This document shows, in pieces, positions 17,201 to 23,321 of a DNA stretch of 33,293 bases; position 1 is the first letter of the stretch; every line of letters starts with the position of its first letter. The DNA is from an uncultured Pirellula sp. (GTDB lineage Bacteria > Planctomycetota > Planctomycetia > Pirellulales > Pirellulaceae). The notes beneath the pieces were generated by a model that saw only the letters and a program-made list of their open reading frames with translations, was not told the DNA's origin and did not search any database. A program made the position numbers and the translations under genes. The stretch covers positions 1 through 33,293 of the forward strand of contig CAIYZV010000351.1 in assembly GCA_903930765.1 (NCBI GenBank), given 5' to 3'.

Positions 17201-18666
17201 ATGTCCGCCAACTGCTTTTGTCGGGTCATTTGCAGAACACGATCAACGATCTTCTCTTCGGTCAGAGACTCCCATCGACCGGGTTGACCGTAGTACAGCA
17301 TCGAGCCATCGACTTCGTAACCACCCTCGCCCCGAACACGTTCGCTCGCGACATAGGCAAACACATCATCCACGTAACCAGCAACCCAAACATTCGCGAA
17401 CTGACTCAACTCGCGTTCGAGTCGGATTTGGTAATCCACGACCACTTCGCCGCCCATGAACACCCAAGCGAGCTCGTTGCCGAACGACCAGTAATGAACT
17501 GGGGCCGGATACGTTTCGGGGATCCGATCCTTGCGCTGGAGGAGCTCCAGCCAAGTATTCGCAAAGTTACGCTCATGGCCCGAGGCACTGTTTTGCATCT
17601 CCTCCAGTCGAGCTTTGTTCGGCCGCTCGGAGGCCAAGGCAACAAGGGTAAAGGCTGCTTGGGTGGGAAACGGTAACGCCTTGAGAGGCTTGGCAACAAC
17701 AGCGAGAACACTCGTCGCTAACTCATCCCCGTGGGCTCGGGCATTCTCGATCGAGCCGCGAGGATTCGGATTGGCATCTGCCCCGCAGCCGATAATAGGC
17801 AACGCGACACAACCCGGAAGCTCCGATTCGATCTTGGTAGCACTGATCCCAGCCCAATCCGCACTGATCTTATTCGCGTCGGGTGAGATAGAAGTACAGT
17901 GGCATCCGTACTGGTACGCAACGGCGATCGGTTTACCGCTCGCATCCGAAGCCTTGATCACGCGCACATTCCGATCGACAGGCCCATCATCCACGGTCCC
18001 GATCGCAACCCATTCCTTGTTCTTCAACATCCGTCGATTGATCGCAAACTCGGCTCGGCCCAGTCCGTATTCGACGGTACCATCTTGCAGATTGCCAGCC
18101 GCTCGCTGCACCGTATCGACGATGGAATCCAGCAACTGACGGCTGTATTTCTTGGTCGATTCCAGATGCGTCCCATCCAGTGGAGCAGCGAACAAGTTCG
18201 GAATCACTCCATCGAGATGGGGAGCCGTATGAGAATGCGTTGTGCAAATAACAATACGAGACCGCGGAATCATGAGCAACGGCGTTACTCGTTCGAGAAT
18301 CTCCTCGGTCATGACCGCCGAGATACCGATCGCATCCACCGAGACGATGACTAGCGGTTCCGAAGCCGAATCACGGACGGGTGCTAGGACGAGCGCCCTC
18401 GCGAAAAGCCGGTCCTCGACCTCTTGAGCAGGCTCGGTTCGCGATGCGTAGCCACTCAAGCGGACCGGCTCTGCAGGAGTGATGTCGGTTTTGGCAACGC
18501 CGATCCTCCACGCATCGGCGGCGAAGGCGATCGTCGGATTCGTCAACGACAGCATCGTCACCACAGCCCAAAGCCAAAGAACGCAGCGTCGCTGAGGCAA
18601 CCGTGTCCAGTGGTGAGCGCGATACGAACCAAGGAGACAACCGTGGGGGATTTCAAGCAGAGACAT
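14275..18666 (-). CDS. Ceramidase-like / PVC-type haem-binding dehydrogenase / cytochrome c fusion
   Basis: A 1463-residue exported multidomain enzyme. A signal peptide is at ~26-50. Residues ~53-430 resemble neutral/alkaline ceramidase: GVAKTDITPAEPVRLSGYAS, the metal-site-like THSHTAPH, and YGCHCTSISPDA with ISADWAG. From ~500 to ~880 comes a PVC-type beta-propeller dehydrogenase (IAFGADGKVWVVEMGDYP, DTDGDGKCDE calcium-like loops). Helical HEAT-like repeats run to ~1310. A cytochrome c domain carries CVVCH at 1338-1342 and a possible Met ligand in SLMPEG. The role is inferred: periplasmic cleavage of an amide-linked lipid or related substrate, joined to oxidation with electron transfer to haem. 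AGGAGT five nt before the ATG fixes the start. It is the last gene of a three-gene minus-strand operon, 45 bp after its upstream neighbour. Confidence 0.9.
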   Translation of the reverse strand: MSLLEIPHGCLLGSYRAHHWTRLPQRRCVLWLWAVVTMLSLTNPTIAFAADAWRIGVAKTDITPAEPVRLSGYASRTEPAQEVEDRLFARALVLAPVRDSASEPLVIVSVDAIGISAVMTEEILERVTPLLMIPRSRIVICTTHSHTAPHLDGVIPNLFAAPLDGTHLESTKKYSRQLLDSIVDTVQRAAGNLQDGTVEYGLGRAEFAINRRMLKNKEWVAIGTVDDGPVDRNVRVIKASDASGKPIAVAYQYGCHCTSISPDANKISADWAGISATKIESELPGCVALPIIGCGADANPNPRGSIENARAHGDELATSVLAVVAKPLKALPFPTQAAFTLVALASERPNKARLEEMQNSASGHERNFANTWLELLQRKDRIPETYPAPVHYWSFGNELAWVFMGGEVVVDYQIRLERELSQFANVWVAGYVDDVFAYVASERVRGEGGYEVDGSMLYYGQPGRWESLTEEKIVDRVLQMTRQKQLADMPRSPEDSLATIEVPNGWTIELVACEPLITDPVGIAFGADGKVWVVEMGDYPLGGGKTGCVKTLQDTDGDGRMDASTMFLDGLHYPAGVYAWGDGVVIACAPEIFFARDTDGDGKCDERITLLTGFPEGNPQHRVHGFTYGLDHRLYFGPGGGAEQITAVGKGVRRTSPPQDFRVAGYDISLDPNSGEMRLETGVTQYIRATDDWGNWFGNENSLPMFHYVVDPAWIKRSGASPRRRYQLITNPPSIPPVFPISQQADRFNDLYAINRFTSACSTIVNRGDGQGDQMRDYALVCEPVHNLVSRLQLKRNGATWSAIRAEEDAKSEFVRSSDPWFRPVRIENAPDGTLWIVDMYRYVIEHPEWIPEEWQRRINVRAGEDRGRIYRVRRTDYTPRPIVDYTRASESQLLVELMGSDAARADLAQQILIDRASESKVGAATIERIRDTALNFESYRARVRALHTLFAMGKCTDKDYQKMLFACRNLSERTVLSGEVSNGAMDEQASWVEALVKQIDRTQQPSGMRSMLWDSVDPQLVVHSASLALRLAIESSISDSPDSRAIASALAMHGQDPWVVDCAIFIAPNAVDGVIESLLESLNEGSIDYATGVNHLVEKLIPKSSEGLRNRLLAKVATATDQHPAWHYLLARQFSAGSDSKGLESEAVDRLMEAARKEMVSSDASIATRFAAMELVLSQMGSVWNRHHDLFLETISMGSRDPLDAELTRGLLRTGGESSARLLSKWSSLSQTSRTVLLTELSRNAETMGRLLDAVEAGVIPMNEVDAATLQKLRQFAKGAEEKRVLALFGPAPGADRPAIVRNALGQWPVRAKEARGDESQVGVDLVRGERAYRKHCVVCHEPRVHGDQTDPSVGPNLLGLVQWTNEAWVTAILDPNRSVEEKYWVFQARTEDGELVTGLRLREDSDAIEWVNNAGRIDRLLKSQISELRESQQSLMPEGFEQLMSTDEIADIISYLRSRKE

Positions 18667-18671
18667 GTTCG

Positions 18672-18686
18672 ACTCCTGAGTCAGGA
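18672..18686. promoter_or_regulatory. SD site of the fusion gene overlapping a palindrome
   Basis: The minus-strand SD AGGAGT (18672-18677) lies inside the 13-nt palindrome TCCTGA-G-TCAGGA (18674-18686). A one-base centre makes a poor hairpin, so a protein-binding site, or chance, is as likely as an RNA structure. Confidence 0.4.
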
Positions 18687-18711
18687 AAGGATCGAACTCA
18701 GTATAGCGTCC

Positions 18712-19713
18712 TTACGGCAAGATTGCGTGATTCGCGTTCCCGCGAGCCCAAAGCTGCCAAGAGACCAAAATCCCCGCAAAATCCGCGGGCCTAGGAATTA
18801 AGGCGTCGACGCCGAGCTGTAGTAACGACTCCCAACGCCCCCAGGCCGGGAACGGGTCCGCAAGGACCAGAAACGCATCCGGGTACATACCGCGGGCATG
18901 AATGACTACATCCCGCATGGATGGAGAAATCTGTTCCGACGGAGGATCGTCGCGAGCCGAACAGTCGATCACAATGAGATCCGGGGTTGCCCAAAACTGC
19001 CCATCGCCCGGCCGGCTAGAGACGGTTCGAACGCCATAGCTCACGAGTGTTTCTTGCCATGCCATCCGGTGCTCGCGATGATCGCTAACAATCCATGCAA
19101 GTTGATTCTGGGTTGCGAGAGGCTCTATTGTTTTTTCGTACCAACCATAATGCTCTAGCAGTCGGGCAACGCGGGGGTTGGTCCCACCGCTGCCAGTCCC
19201 ACCGATGCCAATCGCGAGCTTCGATTTCCGAAGCGAAGCCGCGGGCTGTTCGGATTGGCTAGTGCGCAAAACCCAAGGGATAATCCGATCGAAGAGTTGG
19301 AACCAGTAAAACGATTCCGTAGTATCCGGAAGAGGTAAGGTCCGGCGATGCCCTTGCCAATCGCTACCCAAAACCGTGGCGATACGTGATGAAGAGGTCG
19401 GAAACTCGGCGAACGCGGAGTGCCAAACGTTGAGCCGCGGATCGTTACGATGCTCGAAGGCCGCGATCAGCAATGCTTCGCGAGAGTCATTGGGCGCTTT
19501 GGTTTTCGAAGCAGCGTTCCTCGCTGCCCCTTTTTTCGCAACGGTTGTTGACGACCATTCCGATTGCTGCTCGAGCCATCCGCGAACCTCGACCGAAGAG
19601 AGTTGAGAGACGCGTTCAAAATGCTGAAGCAACCATGCCCAACATCCATCGGTCGGTCCGAACCATGCCAACTCGACGTTCCGGCCTTTTGAGTCTCCTT
19701 GGCCCAATTGCAT
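18712..19713 (-). CDS. Unknown protein with receiver-like C terminus
   Basis: A 333-residue protein that I cannot assign to a named family. Residues ~1-150 hold several Trp-rich segments (WFGPTDGCWAWLL, VLGSDWQGHRRTLPLP). Residues ~180-320 run as alternating strands and helices: IGIGGTGSG, LAWIVSDHREHRMAW, PDLIVIDCSARDD, DAFLVLADPFPAWG, GVDALIPRPADF. The last part resembles a response-regulator receiver fold (Asp at the end of a central strand, LGVDALI near the end), but a canonical phosphorylation set with the conserved Lys is not obvious. There is no signal peptide. GAGGG lies just before the ATG. It is the middle gene of the minus-strand operon, 31 bp after the HTH-EIIA gene and 45 bp before the fusion dehydrogenase. 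A regulatory role is inferred from that position. Confidence 0.75.
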   Translation of the reverse strand: MQLGQGDSKGRNVELAWFGPTDGCWAWLLQHFERVSQLSSVEVRGWLEQQSEWSSTTVAKKGAARNAASKTKAPNDSREALLIAAFEHRNDPRLNVWHSAFAEFPTSSSRIATVLGSDWQGHRRTLPLPDTTESFYWFQLFDRIIPWVLRTSQSEQPAASLRKSKLAIGIGGTGSGGTNPRVARLLEHYGWYEKTIEPLATQNQLAWIVSDHREHRMAWQETLVSYGVRTVSSRPGDGQFWATPDLIVIDCSARDDPPSEQISPSMRDVVIHARGMYPDAFLVLADPFPAWGRWESLLQLGVDALIPRPADFAGILVSWQLWARGNANHAILP

Positions 19714-19744
19714 CCCTCAATCCGTTTCTAGTTCGCTTGAATGT

Positions 19745-20464
19745 CTAGTTCGCTTGAATGAGTTCCAGTTCCGTGGTGCGGATAATCTCAAGCGCTTCTG
19801 CAGGCGATTGCGCAGAGCGCAGCATCGTCAGGAGAACTTCGTCCCCTACCAGTCTAGCCAATCGGGCGAGAATCCTCAGGTGGACTTGATCGTCCGTCGA
19901 GCAAATCAAAAAGAAAATATCCGTCCTATGCCCCGAGGTGTTGCCGAAGGGGATCGGCTGATGCGAGATGCCGAGAGCTACGAAGGAATCGGCGAGGATC
20001 GATGTTTGAGGGCGGCGGGGGTGAAGCAAAGCCACGCCATTTTCTAAGGCCGTAGGATGCAGAGACTCGCGAATTTGGACTGCCTCTGCCATGACCTCGG
20101 GATCCCAAAGAAGGCCTGTCGAAGCCGCCAATTTGCACATCTCCCGAATGACTGACCCGCGGGTTCTTGCATCCAACGGAACCGCGATGGCTTCCAAAAT
20201 CATGAAGTCCGAGAGCATGGTTCGGTCATCGATGGTGGTATCCCAGTTTTTCTCGAGGATCCGTTCGACCTTCTCAAGCTCTTCAGCGTCGCCGACGCCG
20301 ATTTGTTCTTCGAGCCAATGGTGGATTTCCGACTCCGAAAATCGCCATTGCCCATTGACCTTCCGTCCGGGAATTTTCCCCCGGCTGGCCATTTTCATCA
20401 CTTGGCCCGGCGTCACGTGGAGGTAAGCCGCTAGCTGGTCGATATCAAAGTCTTTGCTGGCCAT
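19745..20464 (-). CDS. HTH (excisionase-type) protein fused to a PTS EIIA(Ntr)-like domain
   Basis: A probable cytosolic regulator of 239 residues. Counting from the alternative GTG at 20479, residues ~10-60 form an excisionase/MerR-type winged HTH (LAAYLHVTPGQVMKMA, IPGRKVNGQWRFS). Residues ~85-235 match the PtsN/EIIA(Ntr) fold, with VQIRESLHPTALENGVALLH; H153 aligns with the phosphoryl-acceptor His. In PtsN systems this His takes phosphate from NPr and reports nitrogen or carbon state. Here it may control DNA binding by the attached HTH. No EI or NPr gene is nearby. I prefer the ATG at 20464; neither start has a clear SD. The 5' flank contains a 15-bp duplication. It heads the operon that leads into the unknown receiver-like gene and the ceramidase/dehydrogenase fusion. 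Confidence 0.88.
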   Translation of the reverse strand: MASKDFDIDQLAAYLHVTPGQVMKMASRGKIPGRKVNGQWRFSESEIHHWLEEQIGVGDAEELEKVERILEKNWDTTIDDRTMLSDFMILEAIAVPLDARTRGSVIREMCKLAASTGLLWDPEVMAEAVQIRESLHPTALENGVALLHPRRPQTSILADSFVALGISHQPIPFGNTSGHRTDIFFLICSTDDQVHLRILARLARLVGDEVLLTMLRSAQSPAEALEIIRTTELELIQAN

Positions 20465-20485
20465 GGGCTTAACGATCACAACCTA

Positions 20486-20514
20486 AAAATTGAAAACCTG
20501 AAAATTGAAAACCT
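20486..20514. repeat. 15-bp duplication in the leader of the HTH-EIIA gene
   Basis: AAAATTGAAAACCT occurs at 20486-20499 and again at 20501-20514, a period of exactly 15 bp, in the AT-rich divergent gap (20480-20646). Farther right in the gap, CTCCC (20524-20528) and TTCCCC (20551-20556) can each pair with GGGGAG (20541-20546), a minor set of alternative stems before the epimerase gene. Confidence 0.85.
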
Positions 20515-20646
20515 AAACGGCGGCTCCCGGATTTGCTCTCGGGGAGTCAATTCCCCTTGGAAATAGAGTAGGATCTTAAGGCAAGCTGCTTGAAGTGTAC
20601 TTGCGGCGACCCCTGGGGCAATCCCGATTTCCTTCCTTCTGCCGAG

Positions 20647-21540
20647 ATGTTTCCAATGTTTGCACAGAGTTCCCAATCCAACTCGTCCCGTCGAGGGAGT
20701 TCGCGACGCGATTTCTTAGCCGGAGCTGCAGCGACCGCCTGCGCCGCCGGACTAAGCATGAGTCCGATCGCGCGATTGATAGCACAAGAAGCCAAAGCAG
20801 CCGGGCTGAAACTCGGTCTGCAGATCTATTCGCTGCGAGGCTTTCCGGTCGATGTCGCCTTGGATCACACCAAGAACCTCGGATTCGATCAAGTCGAGTT
20901 CTTCAGTGGTATGTTTCCGCTCGATGCAAGCGACGATGACATCAAGAAGATGGTCGCCAAGGTCAAGGGACTCGGATTGTCGATCTCCGCACACGGCGTG
21001 AATGGTTTCACCAAAGACGCCGCGGCCAATCGACGTGTGTTCGAGTTCGCGAAGAAAGCGGGAATCAAGAATATTTCCGCCGCACCAACACCCGATTCGA
21101 TGGACTCTCTGGAGGAACTCGTCAAGGAGTACGATATCCGTATCGCCATCCATAACCATGGTCCTTCCGACCGATTCAACAAAGTAGTCGATCTATTGCG
21201 TGCTGTAGAAGGCCGCGACGTTCGCATCGGCGCGTGCGCGGACCTGGGGCATTACATCCGATCGGGAGAGAAACCGGTCGATGTCATTCGCTCGCTAGCC
21301 GGTCGCTTGTACGGTATCCACTTGAAAGATTTCGCCGAGATGAAGGAAAACACGCGAGGCGTGTTGCTCGGCCAAGGCCACCTCAACTGCGAAGCGGTCT
21401 TCGATGCAATGATCCAAGCCAAATTCCCGGCCGATGGAGCACTTTCACTCGAGTATGAAGAAAATCCGCAGGACCCAACCGAGGATATTCGCAAGTGCGT
21501 CGCCACCGCGCGAGCCGCACTCGCCAAAGTCCGTGCCTAA
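20647..21540 (+). CDS. Tat-exported sugar phosphate isomerase/epimerase (xylose isomerase-like TIM barrel)
   Basis: A 297-residue protein of the sugar phosphate isomerase/epimerase superfamily, acting outside the cytoplasm. The Tat signal has the twin arginine at SRRDFLAGAA (residues ~19-28) and a hydrophobic stretch to about residue 45. The barrel follows: LKLGLQIYSLRG (~54-65), VEFFSG with a probable metal-ligand Glu, IAIHNHGPSD with His, CADLGHYIRSG with Asp and His, YGIHLKDF and ALSLEYEENP with the final Glu. The divalent-metal site therefore looks complete. The substrate is unknown. The reading frame is open from a TTG at 20590, but the ATG at 20647 puts the Tat motif at the expected distance. 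Divergent from the HTH-EIIA gene; ends before the terminator at 21647. Confidence 0.9.
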   Translation: MFPMFAQSSQSNSSRRGSSRRDFLAGAAATACAAGLSMSPIARLIAQEAKAAGLKLGLQIYSLRGFPVDVALDHTKNLGFDQVEFFSGMFPLDASDDDIKKMVAKVKGLGLSISAHGVNGFTKDAAANRRVFEFAKKAGIKNISAAPTPDSMDSLEELVKEYDIRIAIHNHGPSDRFNKVVDLLRAVEGRDVRIGACADLGHYIRSGEKPVDVIRSLAGRLYGIHLKDFAEMKENTRGVLLGQGHLNCEAVFDAMIQAKFPADGALSLEYEENPQDPTEDIRKCVATARAALAKVRA

Positions 21541-21591
21541 CTCACCCCCTCGGTCAGGGGCTCGGTCATAGCGGCTGAAATGCTTGTGTTC

Positions 21592-21642
21592 GACCGACTC
21601 GTAAAAACGACCGACTCGTAAGTATGACCGACTCGTAAAAAG
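21592..21642. repeat. Three 17-bp iterons between the epimerase gene and recA
   Basis: GACCGACTCGTAA begins at 21592, 21609 and 21626, giving three head-to-tail 17-bp units that differ only in the last four bases (AAAC, GTAT, AAAG). The array lies just before the terminator, so it would be in the 3' end of the epimerase transcript. The preceding bases contain CTCGGTCA twice, 12 bp apart. Confidence 0.95.
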
Positions 21643-21646
21643 ACGA

Positions 21647-21682
21647 GCCATCTTTCCCGTGCTGGGAGAGGTGGCTTTTTTT
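21647..21682 (+). terminator. Strong intrinsic terminator after the epimerase gene
   Basis: GCCATCTTTCCC (21647-21658), loop GTGCT and GGGAGAGGTGGC (21664-21675) form a 12-bp stem with two G-U pairs, followed by seven Ts and further T-rich sequence. It separates the epimerase transcript from the recA promoter region. Confidence 0.95.
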
Positions 21683-21706
21683 GTATCTTTTTTCTTTTCC
21701 CTTAGG

Positions 21707-21780
21707 GCGTGACCAAACGTGTCACGCGGCTGGGCGAAACTCTATCCTAGGTTGTTGACGTGCCAGCAGCGCGTTAGCAT
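21707..21780 (+). promoter_or_regulatory. recA promoter region with a perfect inverted repeat
   Basis: GCGTGAC (21707-21713) and GTCACGC (21721-21727) form a perfect 7-bp inverted repeat with a 7-bp spacer. Downstream, TTGTTG (21752-21757) and TAGCAT (21775-21780) are 17 bp apart, a weak promoter match 51 bp before the recA start. No classical LexA box (CTGT-N8-ACAG or GAAC-N4-GTTC type) is visible, so the inverted repeat is the best operator candidate. Confidence 0.4.
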
Positions 21781-21830
21781 GAACGATTCAACGGGATGGG
21801 AATAGGCAATACAAAACGAGGAGAGACGCC

Positions 21831-22961
21831 GTGGCTGCATCAACTGGCAAGGGATCGAATAGCAAGAAAAAGGGTGACAAGGGAGCTCCGGCGGAACCGA
21901 TCACCGGCTTGGAGGGAATCCTCAAGCGAGAGCCAGGGCTGAAAACCACTCTGCAACAAATTGAAAAGCAGTTTGGCGAAGGATCGATCATGCCGCTCGG
22001 CGGCGAAGCGCTTCTGAAGGTGGAGTGCATCAGTACAGGATCTCTGTCGCTGGATCTTGCACTCGGCGGAATGGGCTTGCCACGCGGTCGAATCATCGAA
22101 ATCTTTGGCCCGGAATCGAGCGGTAAAACCACGATTGCCTTGCATGTGTGTGCCGAAGCCCAGAAGGCGGGGGGCATCGCAGCGATCGTCGACGCCGAAC
22201 ACGCATTCGACCCGAGCTGGGGAAAGAAGCTAGGTGTGGATCTCGGGTCGTTGCTCGTCAGCCAACCCAGCAGCGGTGAAGAAGCCATGCAGATCACCGA
22301 ACTGTTGGTCAAGAGCAACTCTGTCGACGTCGTCGTCATCGACTCGGTTGCTGCCTTGGTCCCGCGCCAGGAGCTCGAAGGTGAAATCGGGGATGCCCAC
22401 GTGGGTCTTCAAGCTCGATTGATGAGCCAATCGATGCGTAAACTGACCGGGGCGATCGCGCGCAGTAAAACCTCGGTGATCTTCATCAACCAAATCCGCG
22501 AAAAGATTGGTGGCATGAGCTACGGGTCGCCCGAAACCACCCCCGGTGGTCGCGCCCTCAAGTTCTATGCGTCCTGCCGAGTCGATGTACGACGTATCGG
22601 GCAACTGAAGGATGGCGAGGAAGTCGTCGGTCAACGCGTGAAGACGAAGATCGTCAAGAACAAGGTAGCTCCTCCGTTCCGCGTCGCCGAGTTCGACATG
22701 ATGCACACCACCGGCATCAGCTACGAAGGGGACTTGATCGACATGGGATTGGCTCACAAAATCCTCAGCAAGAGTGGGGCTTGGTTCAAGTACGGAGAAA
22801 CGTACATCGGCCAAGGGAAAGAAAAGTCCCGAAACTTCCTCATCGAGAACAAGGAAGTGGCTCAAGAGATCCGCGATGCGATTGTCGCCGCAGGTGGCTA
22901 TGCCGGCCCCGAAGGCCCCGCCGCCGCGGAAGAAGTCGAAACAGAAACCGCAGACTCCTAA
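21831..22961 (+). CDS. recA: Recombinase RecA
   Basis: ATP-dependent strand-exchange protein of homologous recombination and, where a LexA system exists, the SOS co-protease. 376 residues. A Lys/Ser/Gly-rich N-terminal extension (~1-20) precedes the core. Walker A is GPESSGKT (93-100), Walker B is [10 protein letters not shown], and the L2-region block reads [19 protein letters not shown]. The C terminus is Ala/Glu-rich and acidic ([10 protein letters not shown]), as is usual for RecA. The start is GTG, with the SD GAGGAGAG at 21818-21825 and 5-nt spacing. No recX, lexA or alaS follows; the downstream gene is convergent. A strong palindrome begins 17 bp after the stop. Confidence 0.98.
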   Translation: MAASTGKGSNSKKKGDKGAPAEPITGLEGILKREPGLKTTLQQIEKQFGEGSIMPLGGEALLKVECISTGSLSLDLALGGMGLPRGRIIEIFGPESSGKTTIALHVCAEAQKAGGIAAIVDAEHAFDPSWGKKLGVDLGSLLVSQPSSGEEAMQITELLVKSNSVDVVVIDSVAALVPRQELEGEIGDAHVGLQARLMSQSMRKLTGAIARSKTSVIFINQIREKIGGMSYGSPETTPGGRALKFYASCRVDVRRIGQLKDGEEVVGQRVKTKIVKNKVAPPFRVAEFDMMHTTGISYEGDLIDMGLAHKILSKSGAWFKYGETYIGQGKEKSRNFLIENKEVAQEIRDAIVAAGGYAGPEGPAAAEEVETETADS

Positions 22962-22977
22962 CGAATTGCAACGGATT

Positions 22978-23003
22978 GGTCTGGGCCCAGCAGGGCCCAG
23001 ACC
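22978..23003. terminator. GC-rich palindrome after recA
   Basis: GGTCTGGGCCC-AGCA-GGGCCCAGACC is a perfect 11-bp stem with a 4-nt loop, starting 17 nt past the recA stop. No T tract follows on either strand, so termination is plausible but not the classical intrinsic form. It could also protect the 3' end of the transcript. Confidence 0.6.
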
Positions 23004-23094
23004 CAAGCCAATGTTGAAAGCGCATAAAAAAGCCGATTTACTAAGGATAATGCGGATAACGCCGATGCTTGATGGTGCAACACCAAGCCCTCTC

Positions 23095-23142
23095 TATCCG
23101 TGCCATCTGTTATCCGTGCCATCTGTTATCCGTGCCATCTGT
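23095..23142. repeat. Three perfect 16-bp tandem copies
   Basis: TATCCGTGCCATCTGT occurs three times head to tail at 23095-23110, 23111-23126 and 23127-23142 without a mismatch, followed by the related GTCATCCGTGG. There are no spacers, so this is not a CRISPR array. Confidence 0.97.
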
Positions 23143-23295
23143 GTCATCCGTGGTTCAAACCGTAACCATCATTCGATTTGAACGATAGCAGATTTACAAC
23201 GGATAGCACAGAGTTTTCATGGAGTAACACCGAGACCTCTGCATACGGCACATCAGTCCTATATGGCCCATCTGCGTCAACCGTAGTTCGGACCG
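23135..23295. repeat. Two diverged copies of a 28-nt motif
   Basis: A 28-nt word at 23135-23162 (beginning CCATCTGTGTCATCCGTGG) recurs in the same orientation at 23268-23295 (beginning CCATCTGCGTCAACCGTAG), matching at 23 of 28 positions. The first copy shares its left end with the 16-bp array. The motif resembles intergenic words that I associate with planctomycete genomes, from memory only. Confidence 0.7.
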
Positions 23296-23321
23296 AGAAC
23301 CTGATCCCGGGGTTGCCCAAT

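Larger units (their letters stand above)
22962..23321. other. Gene-free gap between recA and rnd with hairpin and repeats
   Basis: No supported gene. It holds an 11-bp perfect hairpin right after recA, a 16-bp triplicate and two related 28-nt motifs, listed separately. The remaining sequence resembles degenerate copies of the same ATCCGTG / CAACGGAT words. Confidence 0.6.

Noticed and set aside
21683-21830. LexA box upstream of recA
   Set aside because: No CTGT-N8-ACAG, GAAC-N4-GTTC or GTTC-N7-GTTC site is found. Only a different inverted repeat is present, reported as a candidate.
23095-23142. Possible CRISPR repeats
   Set aside because: The 16-bp copies are contiguous with no spacers, and no cas gene is present.
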